Shown: positions 1-6,218, counted from the stretch's first letter. The stretch: 6,416 bases of DNA from an uncultured Prevotella sp. (GCA_947072805.1 CAMTJK010000176.1:1-6416); one strand, 5' to 3'. Program-made: numbers and translations. Notes: generated from the sequence alone by a model not told the origin.

Positions 1-38
1 GTTCAAAAATATAAGCAGTTATCATCATAACGCTAATG

Positions 39-67
39 GCCGATTTGGGTTAAAACGGCGTTTTTTT
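39..67 (+). terminator. Probable intrinsic terminator of an upstream gene outside the window
   Basis: GCCG at 39-42 pairs with CGGC at 56-59. After one A-A mismatch, TTT at 44-46 pairs with AAA at 52-54 around a 5-base loop. A run of seven T follows at 61-67. This is the form of a rho-independent terminator reading rightward, so a plus-strand gene probably ends to the left of position 1. The stem is short and interrupted, so the call is moderate. Confidence 0.5.
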
Positions 68-144
68 GTTTATTTGTAATCTCATTTTTGTTTAAATAGC
101 CGCCAACCGTCACGCACACTCCGCGTTTTCCCGATTACTTCCTA

Positions 145-152
145 TACTTTTG
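145..152 (+). promoter_or_regulatory. Bacteroidetes-type -7 promoter element for the Kelch lipoprotein
   Basis: TACTTTTG matches the Bacteroidetes sigma-ABfr -7 consensus TAnnTTTG exactly, and it is the only exact match I found upstream of the 344 gene. No good -33 TTTG lies at the usual spacing; the nearest T-run is 126-129. If used, transcription would begin near 158-160 and leave an unusually long leader of about 185 nt. Confidence 0.5.
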
Positions 153-159
153 TGACGTG

Positions 160-343
160 GGCCGCATCAGAACGCCGGTTGCTGCATGTCAGCCGGAAAC
201 AAGGCAGGCCAGGTTGCCGCAGGACAGATGTTGTATGTGGGCAACAGCCACGTTGCATACATTGCCGCTATGCCGGAATCAGAGTAACGCAATATAGGAA
301 TCGGAGAAAAAACACTATAATTTAAAATCAAATCAGAAGTATT
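160..343 (+). other. Long, potentially structured leader of the Kelch lipoprotein
   Basis: This stretch between the predicted start site and the 344 ATG is GC-richer than the AT-rich DNA on its left. TGTATG (232-237) pairs with CATACA (256-261), and CAAC (242-245) pairs with GTTG (252-255), with a 4-base bulge and a 6-base loop: ten base pairs in all. GGCAAC (240-245) can instead pair with GTTGCC (213-218), or GGCAA (240-244) with TTGCC (262-266). I do not recognise a known riboswitch here. The last 50 bases are A/T-rich and unstructured, as is usual before a Bacteroidetes start codon. Confidence 0.3.
186..287 (+). CDS. Doubtful 33-codon small ORF in the leader
   Basis: An ATG at 186 opens a reading frame of 33 codons ending in TAA at 285. 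The peptide begins MSAGNKAGQVAAGQML and ends AAMPESE. The frame is also open upstream back to a TGA at 153-155, with no better start. The peptide has no membrane segment, signal or motif that I recognise, and no Shine-Dalgarno precedes it. It lies between the predicted promoter and the 344 gene, so it could be a leader peptide, a remnant of an older gene, or chance in a GC-rich stretch. Only its position and its moderately coding-like composition support it. Confidence 0.15.
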   Translation: MSAGNKAGQVAAGQMLYVGNSHVAYIAAMPESE

Positions 344-1954
344 ATGAAGAAGAACTATTTCATTTGGGCATTATGCGCGTTGATGTCTCTTTCGACACTC
401 TCGTGTAGCAGTGACGACGACCCCGCCCCCGACCCCGTTCAGGATAATCCTCCCGCCGGAGATATAGATAGCGGCGATAGCAAAGACGTGTCGCCTACCG
501 GTGAGGTGAAGGTAGTGACGGTAGAAATGGAAGGCGCCTGGGAGACATCCTCGTCCGACAACTGGTGTGTGCCGGCAGTGAAGGACGGAATTGGAAATGC
601 AGACCTCGAAGTAAACATGCTCCCCAATGTTACCGGCGCAGAGCGTACGGCAACAGTCACAGTGCGCAGCAAGGCAGCCGCTATGACAAAGGCAGATGCC
701 TCCGGCGTGCAGACATTCACGTTCACCCAGCCTGCAACCACAATGGCAGAGCCGGAATGTCTCATTACGGGACTCTCCACAACGCCCACTTCCGTAACCG
801 TATATCTTACGGTGGGTGGAGCAGAAAGCGGATTGTTCAAGAGTGTTTCGGGACTTAGCTTTGTCACCTTGCCGGGCGAAAGTGTCTACTTGCCCTCTGA
901 CTGTAATATCCCCCTCGGCTCTACCGGAAGCGACAGTCTGACCATAGTAGGTCCGGGAAAGGTATGGGGCGACTATCATTACTGTATAACAGGCTGGCAT
1001 GAAAGCGAGGGCAAGACCGTGCTCACCCTCACTACCACTCCCGAAACGAAGAAGAAGGTGTGCATAGACCAGTCGGAAGTGCTCCGACCCATCATCATTG
1101 ACGAAAATGCCATCGGCTACAACTCCGCACGCGTACGTTTTGCCCTCGGCGACAAGGTTTATTTCGGCGGCGGTTACGGTGTGCATGGTGTCAATAACTC
1201 TATGAGCGGCAATAGGGAATTTGCCGACGTGTCATATTATTTCAATGTGCTCGACACGAAGACCAACGAGGTGAAGTCTCTCAACAACCTGCCCTCCGTA
1301 TTCGCAGACGGAGCGGTCGTGATAGGCGGTAAGGCTTACGCAATGGACGAGGTAGGAGCATTGTATGTGTACAGTGCAGCAGACGACAAGTGGACGCTTG
1401 CGTCAGAAAAACCTCTTTACGCGCGTTATGAAGCCATTGTAAAGACCCCCTCCAACAACATTATGTGCATAGGTGCCGGCGGAGAGGTAGCCATCGTCGA
1501 TACGCAGGGAAAGAAGATAGGTTCGTCTTCGGTCAGTGCGGGTTCCAATATAGTGACACTGCAGGAGAACGAGAACCGCTCGTGGGTATCTATCGACAAC
1601 ACCCTTTGGGTGTGCGATGCAGCCGGAATCCGCAAGGTTGCCGATTTTGATGGCTACGACATAATGGGAGCCGTGGACGGCAATGTCTATTACCGTATAG
1701 ACGACAGCACCGTAGGCTACTACTCGCTTGCCGGCAACAGCCACGGCATAGCCCCGATGTTCTTCCACGTGTCATCCCCCCGTAGTCACTCGTGCAATCC
1801 GCACAGCGGACGTCCGGTCATGCTCGGCGGAAAGAGCTACCTGCTCATGTGCGGACAGTATGACAACAGAGGCGGCATCGGCTGGTCAGGTGCATTGTAT
1901 AAGCGCATCATGTGTATCGACTTGAACAAGTCATATAAGGTTACGGTGCAGTAG
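344..1954 (+). CDS. Surface lipoprotein with BACON-like and Kelch beta-propeller domains
   Basis: A 536-residue protein of unknown specific function, expected on the cell surface. Residues 1-20 are a lipoprotein signal (MKKN, hydrophobic core, LSTLS) with the lipidated Cys at 21. The CSSDDD that follows resembles the lipoprotein export signal that sends Bacteroidetes lipoproteins to the outer face. An acidic, Pro-rich linker runs to about 52. Residues 53-131 look like a BACON domain: a W in a SDNW context, then N and R in PNVTGAERTATVTV, ending in FTFTQPA. Residues 138-240 are a second beta-rich domain, possibly Ig/TIG-like. Residues 260-530 hold about six Kelch-like blades, for example GDKVYFGGG, YYFNVLDTKTNEV and ALYVYSAADDKW. 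There are ten Cys besides Cys21, so disulfides are possible. Such proteins often bind glycans, but no catalytic motif is visible. It appears to be a single-gene unit ending in its own terminator. Confidence 0.85.
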   Translation: MKKNYFIWALCALMSLSTLSCSSDDDPAPDPVQDNPPAGDIDSGDSKDVSPTGEVKVVTVEMEGAWETSSSDNWCVPAVKDGIGNADLEVNMLPNVTGAERTATVTVRSKAAAMTKADASGVQTFTFTQPATTMAEPECLITGLSTTPTSVTVYLTVGGAESGLFKSVSGLSFVTLPGESVYLPSDCNIPLGSTGSDSLTIVGPGKVWGDYHYCITGWHESEGKTVLTLTTTPETKKKVCIDQSEVLRPIIIDENAIGYNSARVRFALGDKVYFGGGYGVHGVNNSMSGNREFADVSYYFNVLDTKTNEVKSLNNLPSVFADGAVVIGGKAYAMDEVGALYVYSAADDKWTLASEKPLYARYEAIVKTPSNNIMCIGAGGEVAIVDTQGKKIGSSSVSAGSNIVTLQENENRSWVSIDNTLWVCDAAGIRKVADFDGYDIMGAVDGNVYYRIDDSTVGYYSLAGNSHGIAPMFFHVSSPRSHSCNPHSGRPVMLGGKSYLLMCGQYDNRGGIGWSGALYKRIMCIDLNKSYKVTVQ

Positions 1955-1978
1955 GCATACACACCAACATGTAATACC

Positions 1979-2028
1979 AATGCCGGACAAGAGACAGGTC
2001 TTACCACCATTCTTGTCCGGCATTTTCA
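1979..2028 (+). terminator. Strong hairpin terminator after the Kelch lipoprotein
   Basis: Fourteen perfect base pairs join 1979-1992 (core TGCCGGACAAGA) to 2011-2024, closing an 18-base loop, with TTTT then CATT following the 3' arm. It starts 25 bases after the lipoprotein stop codon. It should end that transcript before era. Because the arms begin with AA and end with TT, it could also work weakly on the other strand. Confidence 0.75.
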
Positions 2029-2086
2029 TTGCGCGATAGCTTTTTATGAACAAGAAAAGCCGTCGTTTTGTGCAATAGACGAGAAC

Positions 2087-2098
2087 AATTACGTAATT
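2087..2098. promoter_or_regulatory. Perfect 12-bp palindrome at the era -33 position
   Basis: AATTACGTAATT is a perfect inverted repeat that covers the place where the -33 box of the era promoter should be. It could be a dimer-binding operator. It is short and AT-rich, so chance is a real alternative. Confidence 0.3.
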
Positions 2099-2112
2099 TC
2101 GCAGAATTTAAT

Positions 2113-2120
2113 TACTTTTG
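2113..2120 (+). promoter_or_regulatory. -7 promoter element of era
   Basis: TACTTTTG matches the Bacteroidetes -7 consensus exactly, and it sits 20 bases before the era start codon. That would give a very short leader of about 15 nt. The -33 box is poor: TTAC at 2089-2092 is at the right spacing and lies inside a 12-bp palindrome. Confidence 0.6.
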
Positions 2121-2140
2121 CAGAAAAGAAAAATGAAAGT

Positions 2141-3022
2141 ATGCACAAAGCAGGATTTGTAAACATTGTTGGTAATCCCAACGTAGGAAAGTCTACGCTC
2201 ATGAACCAGCTTGTCGGTGAGCGCATCTCCATCGCCACATTCAAGGCGCAGACCACCCGTCACCGCATTATGGGAATAGTAAATACGCCCGACATGCAGA
2301 TAGTTTTTTCGGACACTCCGGGTGTGCTCAAGCCCAACTACAAGTTACAAGAGTCGATGCTCGCCTTTTCGGAGTCGGCATTGCAGGATGCCGACGTGCT
2401 CCTGTATGTGACCGATGTGGTGGAAGACCCCGAGAAGAATCGCGACTTCCTCGACAAGGTGGCAAGGATGACAGTGCCCGTACTGCTGCTCATCAACAAG
2501 ATAGACCAGAGCGACCAGCAGACGCTCGGAAACATCGTGGAACGCTGGCATACGCTCTTGCCTAATGCAGAGATACTGCCTATCTCGGCTCTCAACAAGT
2601 TCGGCACCGACATGCTGTTGAAGCGCATTTGCCAGCTCCTGCCCGACAGCCCTCCCTATTTTGACAAGGACCAGCTCACGGACAAGCCCGCCCGCTTCTT
2701 TGTTAGCGAGATTATACGCGAGAAGATACTGCTGTATTATGACAAGGAGATACCCTATTCGGTGGAGGTGGCGGTGGAACAGTTTAAGGAGACCGACCGC
2801 AACATACACATTAATGCTGTAATATATGTGGAACGCGACTCGCAGAAGGGCATCATAATAGGTCATCAGGGTGTGGCACTGAAGAAGGTGAGCACCGAGA
2901 GCCGCAAGACACTTGAGAAATTCTTCGGCAAGAGCATCTTCCTCGAAGTCTTTGTCAAGGTAGACAAGGACTGGCGCAGTTCAAAAAAGGAACTGGACAA
3001 TTTCGGCTACAATCCCGAATGA
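2141..3022 (+). CDS. era: Ribosome assembly GTPase Era
   Basis: Era binds the 3' end of 16S rRNA in the pre-30S subunit and couples GTP hydrolysis to late small-subunit maturation; it acts in the cytoplasm, partly at the membrane. The 293 residues are close to the family norm (about 300). All GTPase motifs are present: P-loop GNPNVGKST (11-19), switch I TT (38-39), DTPG (58-61), NKID (119-122) and SAL (149-151). The C-terminal KH domain (about 200-285) has its GxxG RNA-binding loop as GHQG (241-244). The start at MHKAGFVNIV puts the P-loop at the usual distance. An out-of-frame ATG at 2133 gives only a few codons. No strong Shine-Dalgarno is seen; the upstream sequence is A-rich. It has its own promoter and is followed by der, also with its own promoter, so the pair may not be one strict operon. 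Confidence 0.97.
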   Translation: MHKAGFVNIVGNPNVGKSTLMNQLVGERISIATFKAQTTRHRIMGIVNTPDMQIVFSDTPGVLKPNYKLQESMLAFSESALQDADVLLYVTDVVEDPEKNRDFLDKVARMTVPVLLLINKIDQSDQQTLGNIVERWHTLLPNAEILPISALNKFGTDMLLKRICQLLPDSPPYFDKDQLTDKPARFFVSEIIREKILLYYDKEIPYSVEVAVEQFKETDRNIHINAVIYVERDSQKGIIIGHQGVALKKVSTESRKTLEKFFGKSIFLEVFVKVDKDWRSSKKELDNFGYNPE

Positions 3023-3101
3023 TACGGCGCCGCGTGCCGCCTTACAGCCCCATTCCGTTGATTTTATACAGCTAAAATGGCACGAAAAGCGAAAAAAATG
3101 C

Positions 3102-3109
3102 TACCTTTG
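3102..3109 (+). promoter_or_regulatory. -7 promoter element of der
   Basis: TACCTTTG fits TAnnTTTG exactly and is followed by the typical CA. It lies 146 bases before the der start codon, so the transcript would carry a leader of roughly 140 nt. The -33 region (TGG at 3078-3080) is weak. An A-rich stretch (3084-3098) precedes it. Confidence 0.55.
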
Positions 3110-3115
3110 CACTCT

Positions 3116-3254
3116 CGGAACAGTCGCCATTACAGCATGTTACCGCCTTGCGCGCAATGCATAAGCCACAGCGGCAGGCAACACTGAGGTGGCAGACAGA
3201 TGCGGGAAAGCCCTTTCCGGAAGACAGGAAGAGACAAAAGAAACACATATATAT
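3116..3254 (+). other. Leader of der
   Basis: This is the interval between the predicted start site and the der ATG. It holds a 10-bp palindrome TTGCGCGCAA (3148-3157). It also has a 16-codon ORF from ATG 3137 to TGA 3185-3187 (MLPPCAQCISHSGRQH), which could be a leader peptide but has no support beyond its position. The last bases (ACACATATATAT) are AT-rich and free of a Shine-Dalgarno. I see no recognised riboswitch or ribosomal-protein binding element. Confidence 0.25.
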
Positions 3255-4568
3255 ATGGCAAATTTAGTAGCAATAGTGGGTCGTCCGAACGTGGGAAAAT
3301 CGACTTTGTTCAATCGTCTGACAAAGACCCGTCAGGCAATAGTCAGCGACGAAGCCGGAACCACACGCGACCGCCAGTACGGCAAGTGCGAGTGGAACGG
3401 CAGGGAATTCTCTGTCGTGGACACCGGCGGCTGGGTGGTGAACAGCGACGACATCTTCGAAGAGGAAATACGCAAACAAGTGATTATAGCAACCGAGGAA
3501 GCCGACCTCGTGCTCTTTCTCGTAGACATAACCAACGGCGTCACCGACTGGGACGAGGATGTGGCGATGATTCTGCGCCGCTCCAAACTGCCCGTCATCC
3601 TTGTTGCCAACAAGGCCGACAACAACGAGCAGCTCTATTACTCGGCAGAGTTCTACAAGCTCGGACTCGGAGAGCCCTGCTGCATCAGCGCAGCTACGGG
3701 AAGCGGTACGGGCGACCTGCTCGACATTGTGATGGGCAAGCTCAAGGCAGAGAACGGCGAGACGCTGGAGGAGGGTATTCCGCGCTTTGCCATAGTGGGA
3801 CGCCCCAACGCAGGCAAGAGCAGCATTATAAACGCGTTCATCGGCGAGGAGCGCAACATAGTCACGGAGATAGCCGGAACCACGCGCGACAGCATATATA
3901 CACGCTATGACAAGTTCGGATTCGACTTCTACCTTGTAGATACTGCCGGCATACGCCGCAAGAACAAGGTGACGGAAGACCTCGAATTCTACAGCGTGAT
4001 GCGTTCCATACGCGCCATAGAGCACAGCGATGTCTGTGTGCTCATGCTCGATGCCACGAGAGGCATAGAGGCGCAGGACCTCAACATCTTCCAGCTCATA
4101 CAGAAGAACAACAAGTCGCTTGTGGTGGTGGTAAACAAGTGGGACCTCGTAGAGGACAAGTCGCAGAAAGTGATAGACACCTTCGAGGAAGCCATACGCA
4201 AACGCATGGCTCCGTTCACCGATTTCCCCATCATCTTTGCATCCGCCCTTACCAAGCAGCGCATCTTCCGTGTGCTCGAGACGGCGAAAGATGTATATCT
4301 CAACCGCAAGGCGAAGATAGGAACGTCGAAGCTCAACGAGGTGATGCTGCCCCTCATAGAGGCTTATCCGCCACCATCGATAAAGGGAAAATACATAAAG
4401 ATAAAGTATTGCACGCAGTTGCCCAACACCCAGATACCGTCGTTCGTGTTCTATGCCAACCTGCCGCAGTACGTGAAAGAGCCCTACAAGCGTTTCCTCG
4501 AGAACAAGATTCGCGAGAACTGGACGCTCTCGGGCACACCGATAAACATATTCATACGTCAGAAATGA
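3255..4568 (+). CDS. der: Double-domain ribosome assembly GTPase Der (EngA)
   Basis: Der is an essential cytoplasmic GTPase that acts in assembly of the 50S subunit. It has two tandem GTPase domains and a KH-like C-terminal domain, all visible here. Domain 1 has GRPNVGKST (9-17), TTRD (36-39), DTGG (56-59) and NKAD (119-122). Domain 2 has GRPNAGKSS (182-190), TTRD (209-212), DTAG (229-232) and NKWD (294-297). The KH-like domain fills about 350-437 and ends KIRENW...PINIFIRQK. The protein is 437 residues, which fits the family without the tail of the E. coli form. I chose ATG 3255 because MANLVAIVGRPNVGKS is the usual beginning. The frame also opens at a GTG at 3189, which would add 22 charged, unconserved residues. 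Its stop codon is followed closely by a small lipoprotein gene, probably on the same transcript. Confidence 0.97.
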   Translation: MANLVAIVGRPNVGKSTLFNRLTKTRQAIVSDEAGTTRDRQYGKCEWNGREFSVVDTGGWVVNSDDIFEEEIRKQVIIATEEADLVLFLVDITNGVTDWDEDVAMILRRSKLPVILVANKADNNEQLYYSAEFYKLGLGEPCCISAATGSGTGDLLDIVMGKLKAENGETLEEGIPRFAIVGRPNAGKSSIINAFIGEERNIVTEIAGTTRDSIYTRYDKFGFDFYLVDTAGIRRKNKVTEDLEFYSVMRSIRAIEHSDVCVLMLDATRGIEAQDLNIFQLIQKNNKSLVVVVNKWDLVEDKSQKVIDTFEEAIRKRMAPFTDFPIIFASALTKQRIFRVLETAKDVYLNRKAKIGTSKLNEVMLPLIEAYPPPSIKGKYIKIKYCTQLPNTQIPSFVFYANLPQYVKEPYKRFLENKIRENWTLSGTPINIFIRQK

Positions 4569-4569
4569 C

Positions 4570-4598
4570 GAATTGCGACGTTCTGGAAATGGCAATTC
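4570..4598 (+). other. Small hairpin just after the der stop codon
   Basis: GAATTGC (4570-4576) pairs perfectly with GCAATTC (4592-4598) across a 15-base loop. No T-run follows, so it is not a standard terminator. It may mark the 3' end of processed der mRNA or be incidental. Confidence 0.3.
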
Positions 4599-4620
4599 AT
4601 ACAACAGAGTGTACAAAGAG

Positions 4621-4678
4621 AATGGTCATGAAGGCAAGGGGGATGCGCTTGCACCCGGTCTTGCTCTTCATGACCATT
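4621..4678 (+). promoter_or_regulatory. Long hairpin over the start region of the small lipoprotein gene
   Basis: AATGGTCATGAAG (4621-4633) is the exact reverse complement of CTTCATGACCATT (4666-4678). The stem continues as GCAAG (4634-4638) with CTTGC (4660-4664), leaving T4665 bulged. A G-T wobble, GGG (4640-4642) with CCC (4654-4656), and TGC (4644-4646) with GCA (4651-4653) can follow around a GCTT loop. That is about 25 pairs in 58 bases. All three plausible start codons (4622, 4628, 4643) lie in the structure, so it could hold back translation in the mRNA. Confidence 0.55.
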
Positions 4679-5047
4679 GCATTAAGTGCCGTACTGTTGT
4701 CGTGCAGTGGCAATGACAAGTCGCCTGCGGACATGGCGGCAGAAGCGGCAAAAGTATATTACGACCATCTTGTGGCAGAACGCTACGCCGACTACGTGTC
4801 GGGGCTGTCAGGAACCGACAATATTCCCGCCTCCTACCGTGAGCAGCTTGTGGTGAACGCCAAACAGTTTGTTGCCGAGCAACGTAAGGAGCACGGTGGC
4901 ATCAGTACGGTGAACATAGTAAGAGCCACAGCCGACAGCGTGAACCATACGGCAGACGTGTTTCTGCAGCTCTGTTTCGGCGACAGCACCCGCGAGGAGA
5001 TAGTTGTTCCGATGGTGGAAAACGGCGGAAGGTGGCTCTTGCGCTGA
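4622..5047 (+). CDS. Small NTF2-like (DUF4878-type) lipoprotein
   Basis: From ATG 4622 this is a 141-residue protein. A basic N-terminus (MVMKARGMRLH) and a hydrophobic core lead to SAVLLSC, a lipobox, so it should be an envelope lipoprotein. The following SGND suits surface export less clearly than in the 344 gene. The mature part matches the plan of DUF4878/NTF2-like proteins: a helix near AAKVYYDHLVAERYADYV, the KEHGGI motif, then paired strands ending in VENGGRWLLR. The role of this family is not established. Starts at 4628 or 4643 also keep a working signal. An ATG at 4565 overlapping the der stop (ATGA) is possible but would put about 26 residues before the basic stretch. I see no promoter in the gap, so it probably relies on der transcription. 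It converges with the hydrolase gene 15 bases away. Confidence 0.8.
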   Translation: MVMKARGMRLHPVLLFMTIALSAVLLSCSGNDKSPADMAAEAAKVYYDHLVAERYADYVSGLSGTDNIPASYREQLVVNAKQFVAEQRKEHGGISTVNIVRATADSVNHTADVFLQLCFGDSTREEIVVPMVENGGRWLLR

Positions 5048-5054
5048 CCTGCCG
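5023..5054 (-). terminator. Possible terminator of the hydrolase gene, inside the end of the lipoprotein gene
   Basis: CGGC (5023-5026) and AGGT (5030-5033) pair with GCCG (5051-5054) and ACCT (5047-5050), leaving GGA bulged and a 13-base loop. Read on the minus strand, the stem is followed by TTTT (5022-5019). It is just past the hydrolase stop codon. The T-run is short, so this is weak, but no other terminator is visible in the 15-bp gap. Confidence 0.3.
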
Positions 5055-5062
5055 CGTCTCTG

Positions 5063-6157
5063 TCATTTCACCTTTATTACCGTTATGGGCTGTTCCTGCA
5101 CCGTGTCGAGCGGTTCTGTCTGGTATTTCACTTTCCCGAAATCTATAGTCTTCAGGTCAAAACACCTTATCGCGCTGTTACGCATAGTGCGGTAGTAAAT
5201 GCGTCCGCCGGTAATGTCGGTTGCCGCCGTCCATTGCGTGGCACTCGGAATGTCTGCCGGAATCTTGCCCTCGGCGAACTGCATGCCTACAGGTATGTCG
5301 AAGTTGTTGAGAATCTGGAAGCATTGCAGCACAGCCTTGTCGGTAGTGGCAGGCTTTGGAGCTGTGGTGCTGAAGAAGGCAGCACGCACAAAACGTGACG
5401 GCGGCGTGAAGTCGCCCGGCAGACCGATGCATCCGCTTCCGCCTCCGAACGGTGATAGGTTCATCTCTCCCGGCGATTTCGTCTCAACGCTGCCCGGATA
5501 CAGATTAACATAGTTGTTGAGGTTGGTAAGATGCCATTCGTAGCCGGGAGAATTGGTAAGCACGCCCAACTTGTTCTCAAAGAAGTGCAGCTTGCCTCCG
5601 GTTATCTCGAGCACTACCTGCCTGCCGCTCTTGTCGGCAATGCGCCAGTGTACGGTAGAAGCCCTTTCATCGACACCCACCACATGCAGTTGCTTGATTT
5701 TCTCCATCACCTCATCGACCGTTGAGCACGAGCCCAGCATCCACGGAACGAGTTGCAGGTCGCACATCGACTTCTCTTTCAGTCCCTCGTCGAAAGCCTC
5801 ATATTTCCCATATCCGGGGAAATAGAAAAGCCCTGCCGACAGTCCCGCTTCGTTGAGCCCCTCGGTAATGAATTCCTCTTGCTCCACAGCCATTCCCACA
5901 TAACCGTAGGTGGCAGCAAACTCCAGTCCTTCCTTCTTGCCGCCCGGCACCATAGAGCGCTGCCTGTAGCCTCTCGGCACTACGACATAGCGGCTGTGCA
6001 GGTCGCTGCCTGCCCATTCTATGGTACGAGCCACAACCATTCTGCCGTCGGTGGTGTTGAGTGTGATGCCCGTGCAGGCATCGGCGGAGTGGCACACGCA
6101 CATTGTCATTGCCACAGCCATCATTGTAGAAGTAAACAATCGCTTTTTCATAATCAT
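5063..6157 (-). CDS. Secreted choloylglycine hydrolase / penicillin V acylase family enzyme
   Basis: A 364-residue N-terminal-nucleophile amidase (family of bile salt hydrolases, BSH, and penicillin V acylases, PVA) that cleaves linear C-N amide bonds. A signal peptide (MIMKKRLF, hydrophobic core, HSADA) ends just before Cys28, so cleavage after ADA would expose the catalytic Cys, with a periplasmic or secreted location. Matches to C. perfringens BSH, aligned from memory: Cys28 (C2), Arg44 (R18), Asn202 in LTNSPGYEW (N175), and Arg255 in PGDFTPPSRFVRAAF (R228). Two positions differ from BSH. The Asp21 site is Glu47 (RTIEW). The Asn82 site is Tyr112 (GLFYFP), as in the Bacillus sphaericus PVA. 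The substrate is therefore uncertain: an acyl-amide such as penicillin V, an N-acyl homoserine lactone or another amide may suit it better than conjugated bile salt. The start may be Met1 (6157) or Met3 (6151). Confidence 0.9.
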   Translation of the reverse strand: MIMKKRLFTSTMMAVAMTMCVCHSADACTGITLNTTDGRMVVARTIEWAGSDLHSRYVVVPRGYRQRSMVPGGKKEGLEFAATYGYVGMAVEQEEFITEGLNEAGLSAGLFYFPGYGKYEAFDEGLKEKSMCDLQLVPWMLGSCSTVDEVMEKIKQLHVVGVDERASTVHWRIADKSGRQVVLEITGGKLHFFENKLGVLTNSPGYEWHLTNLNNYVNLYPGSVETKSPGEMNLSPFGGGSGCIGLPGDFTPPSRFVRAAFFSTTAPKPATTDKAVLQCFQILNNFDIPVGMQFAEGKIPADIPSATQWTAATDITGGRIYYRTMRNSAIRCFDLKTIDFGKVKYQTEPLDTVQEQPITVIKVK

Positions 6158-6218
6158 TATTTTTTAGAAGTTAGAAAACATTTCCTTTTTATGTTGTCAG
6201 CCTCGTGGCTCTATTGCC

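Noticed and set aside
371..1186. Long minus-strand frame of 271 codons inside the Kelch lipoprotein gene
   Set aside because: It is antisense to a gene with clear signal and domains, and its translation is low-complexity and Cys/His/Gly-rich with no family resemblance.
3026..3041. GGCG/CGCC hairpin after era as a terminator
   Set aside because: The stem is four pairs and no T-run follows it.
3077..3187. 36-codon ORF (MARKAKKMLPLHSR...) between era and der
   Set aside because: It runs straight through the -7 element at 3102-3109, so most of it would not be on the der transcript, and the peptide has no recognised features.
3189..3254. GTG-initiated N-terminal extension of Der by 22 residues
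   Set aside because: The extension is charged and unlike the family, which begins a few residues before the first P-loop, exactly as at ATG 3255.
3264..4616. Minus-strand frame of 450 codons opposite der
   Set aside because: It mirrors the der codon pattern on the other strand. The product is Leu/Val/Tyr-rich with no motif, while der is unmistakable.
6199..6210. AGCC/GGCT hairpin in the hydrolase leader
   Set aside because: Four base pairs with no extension are expected by chance.
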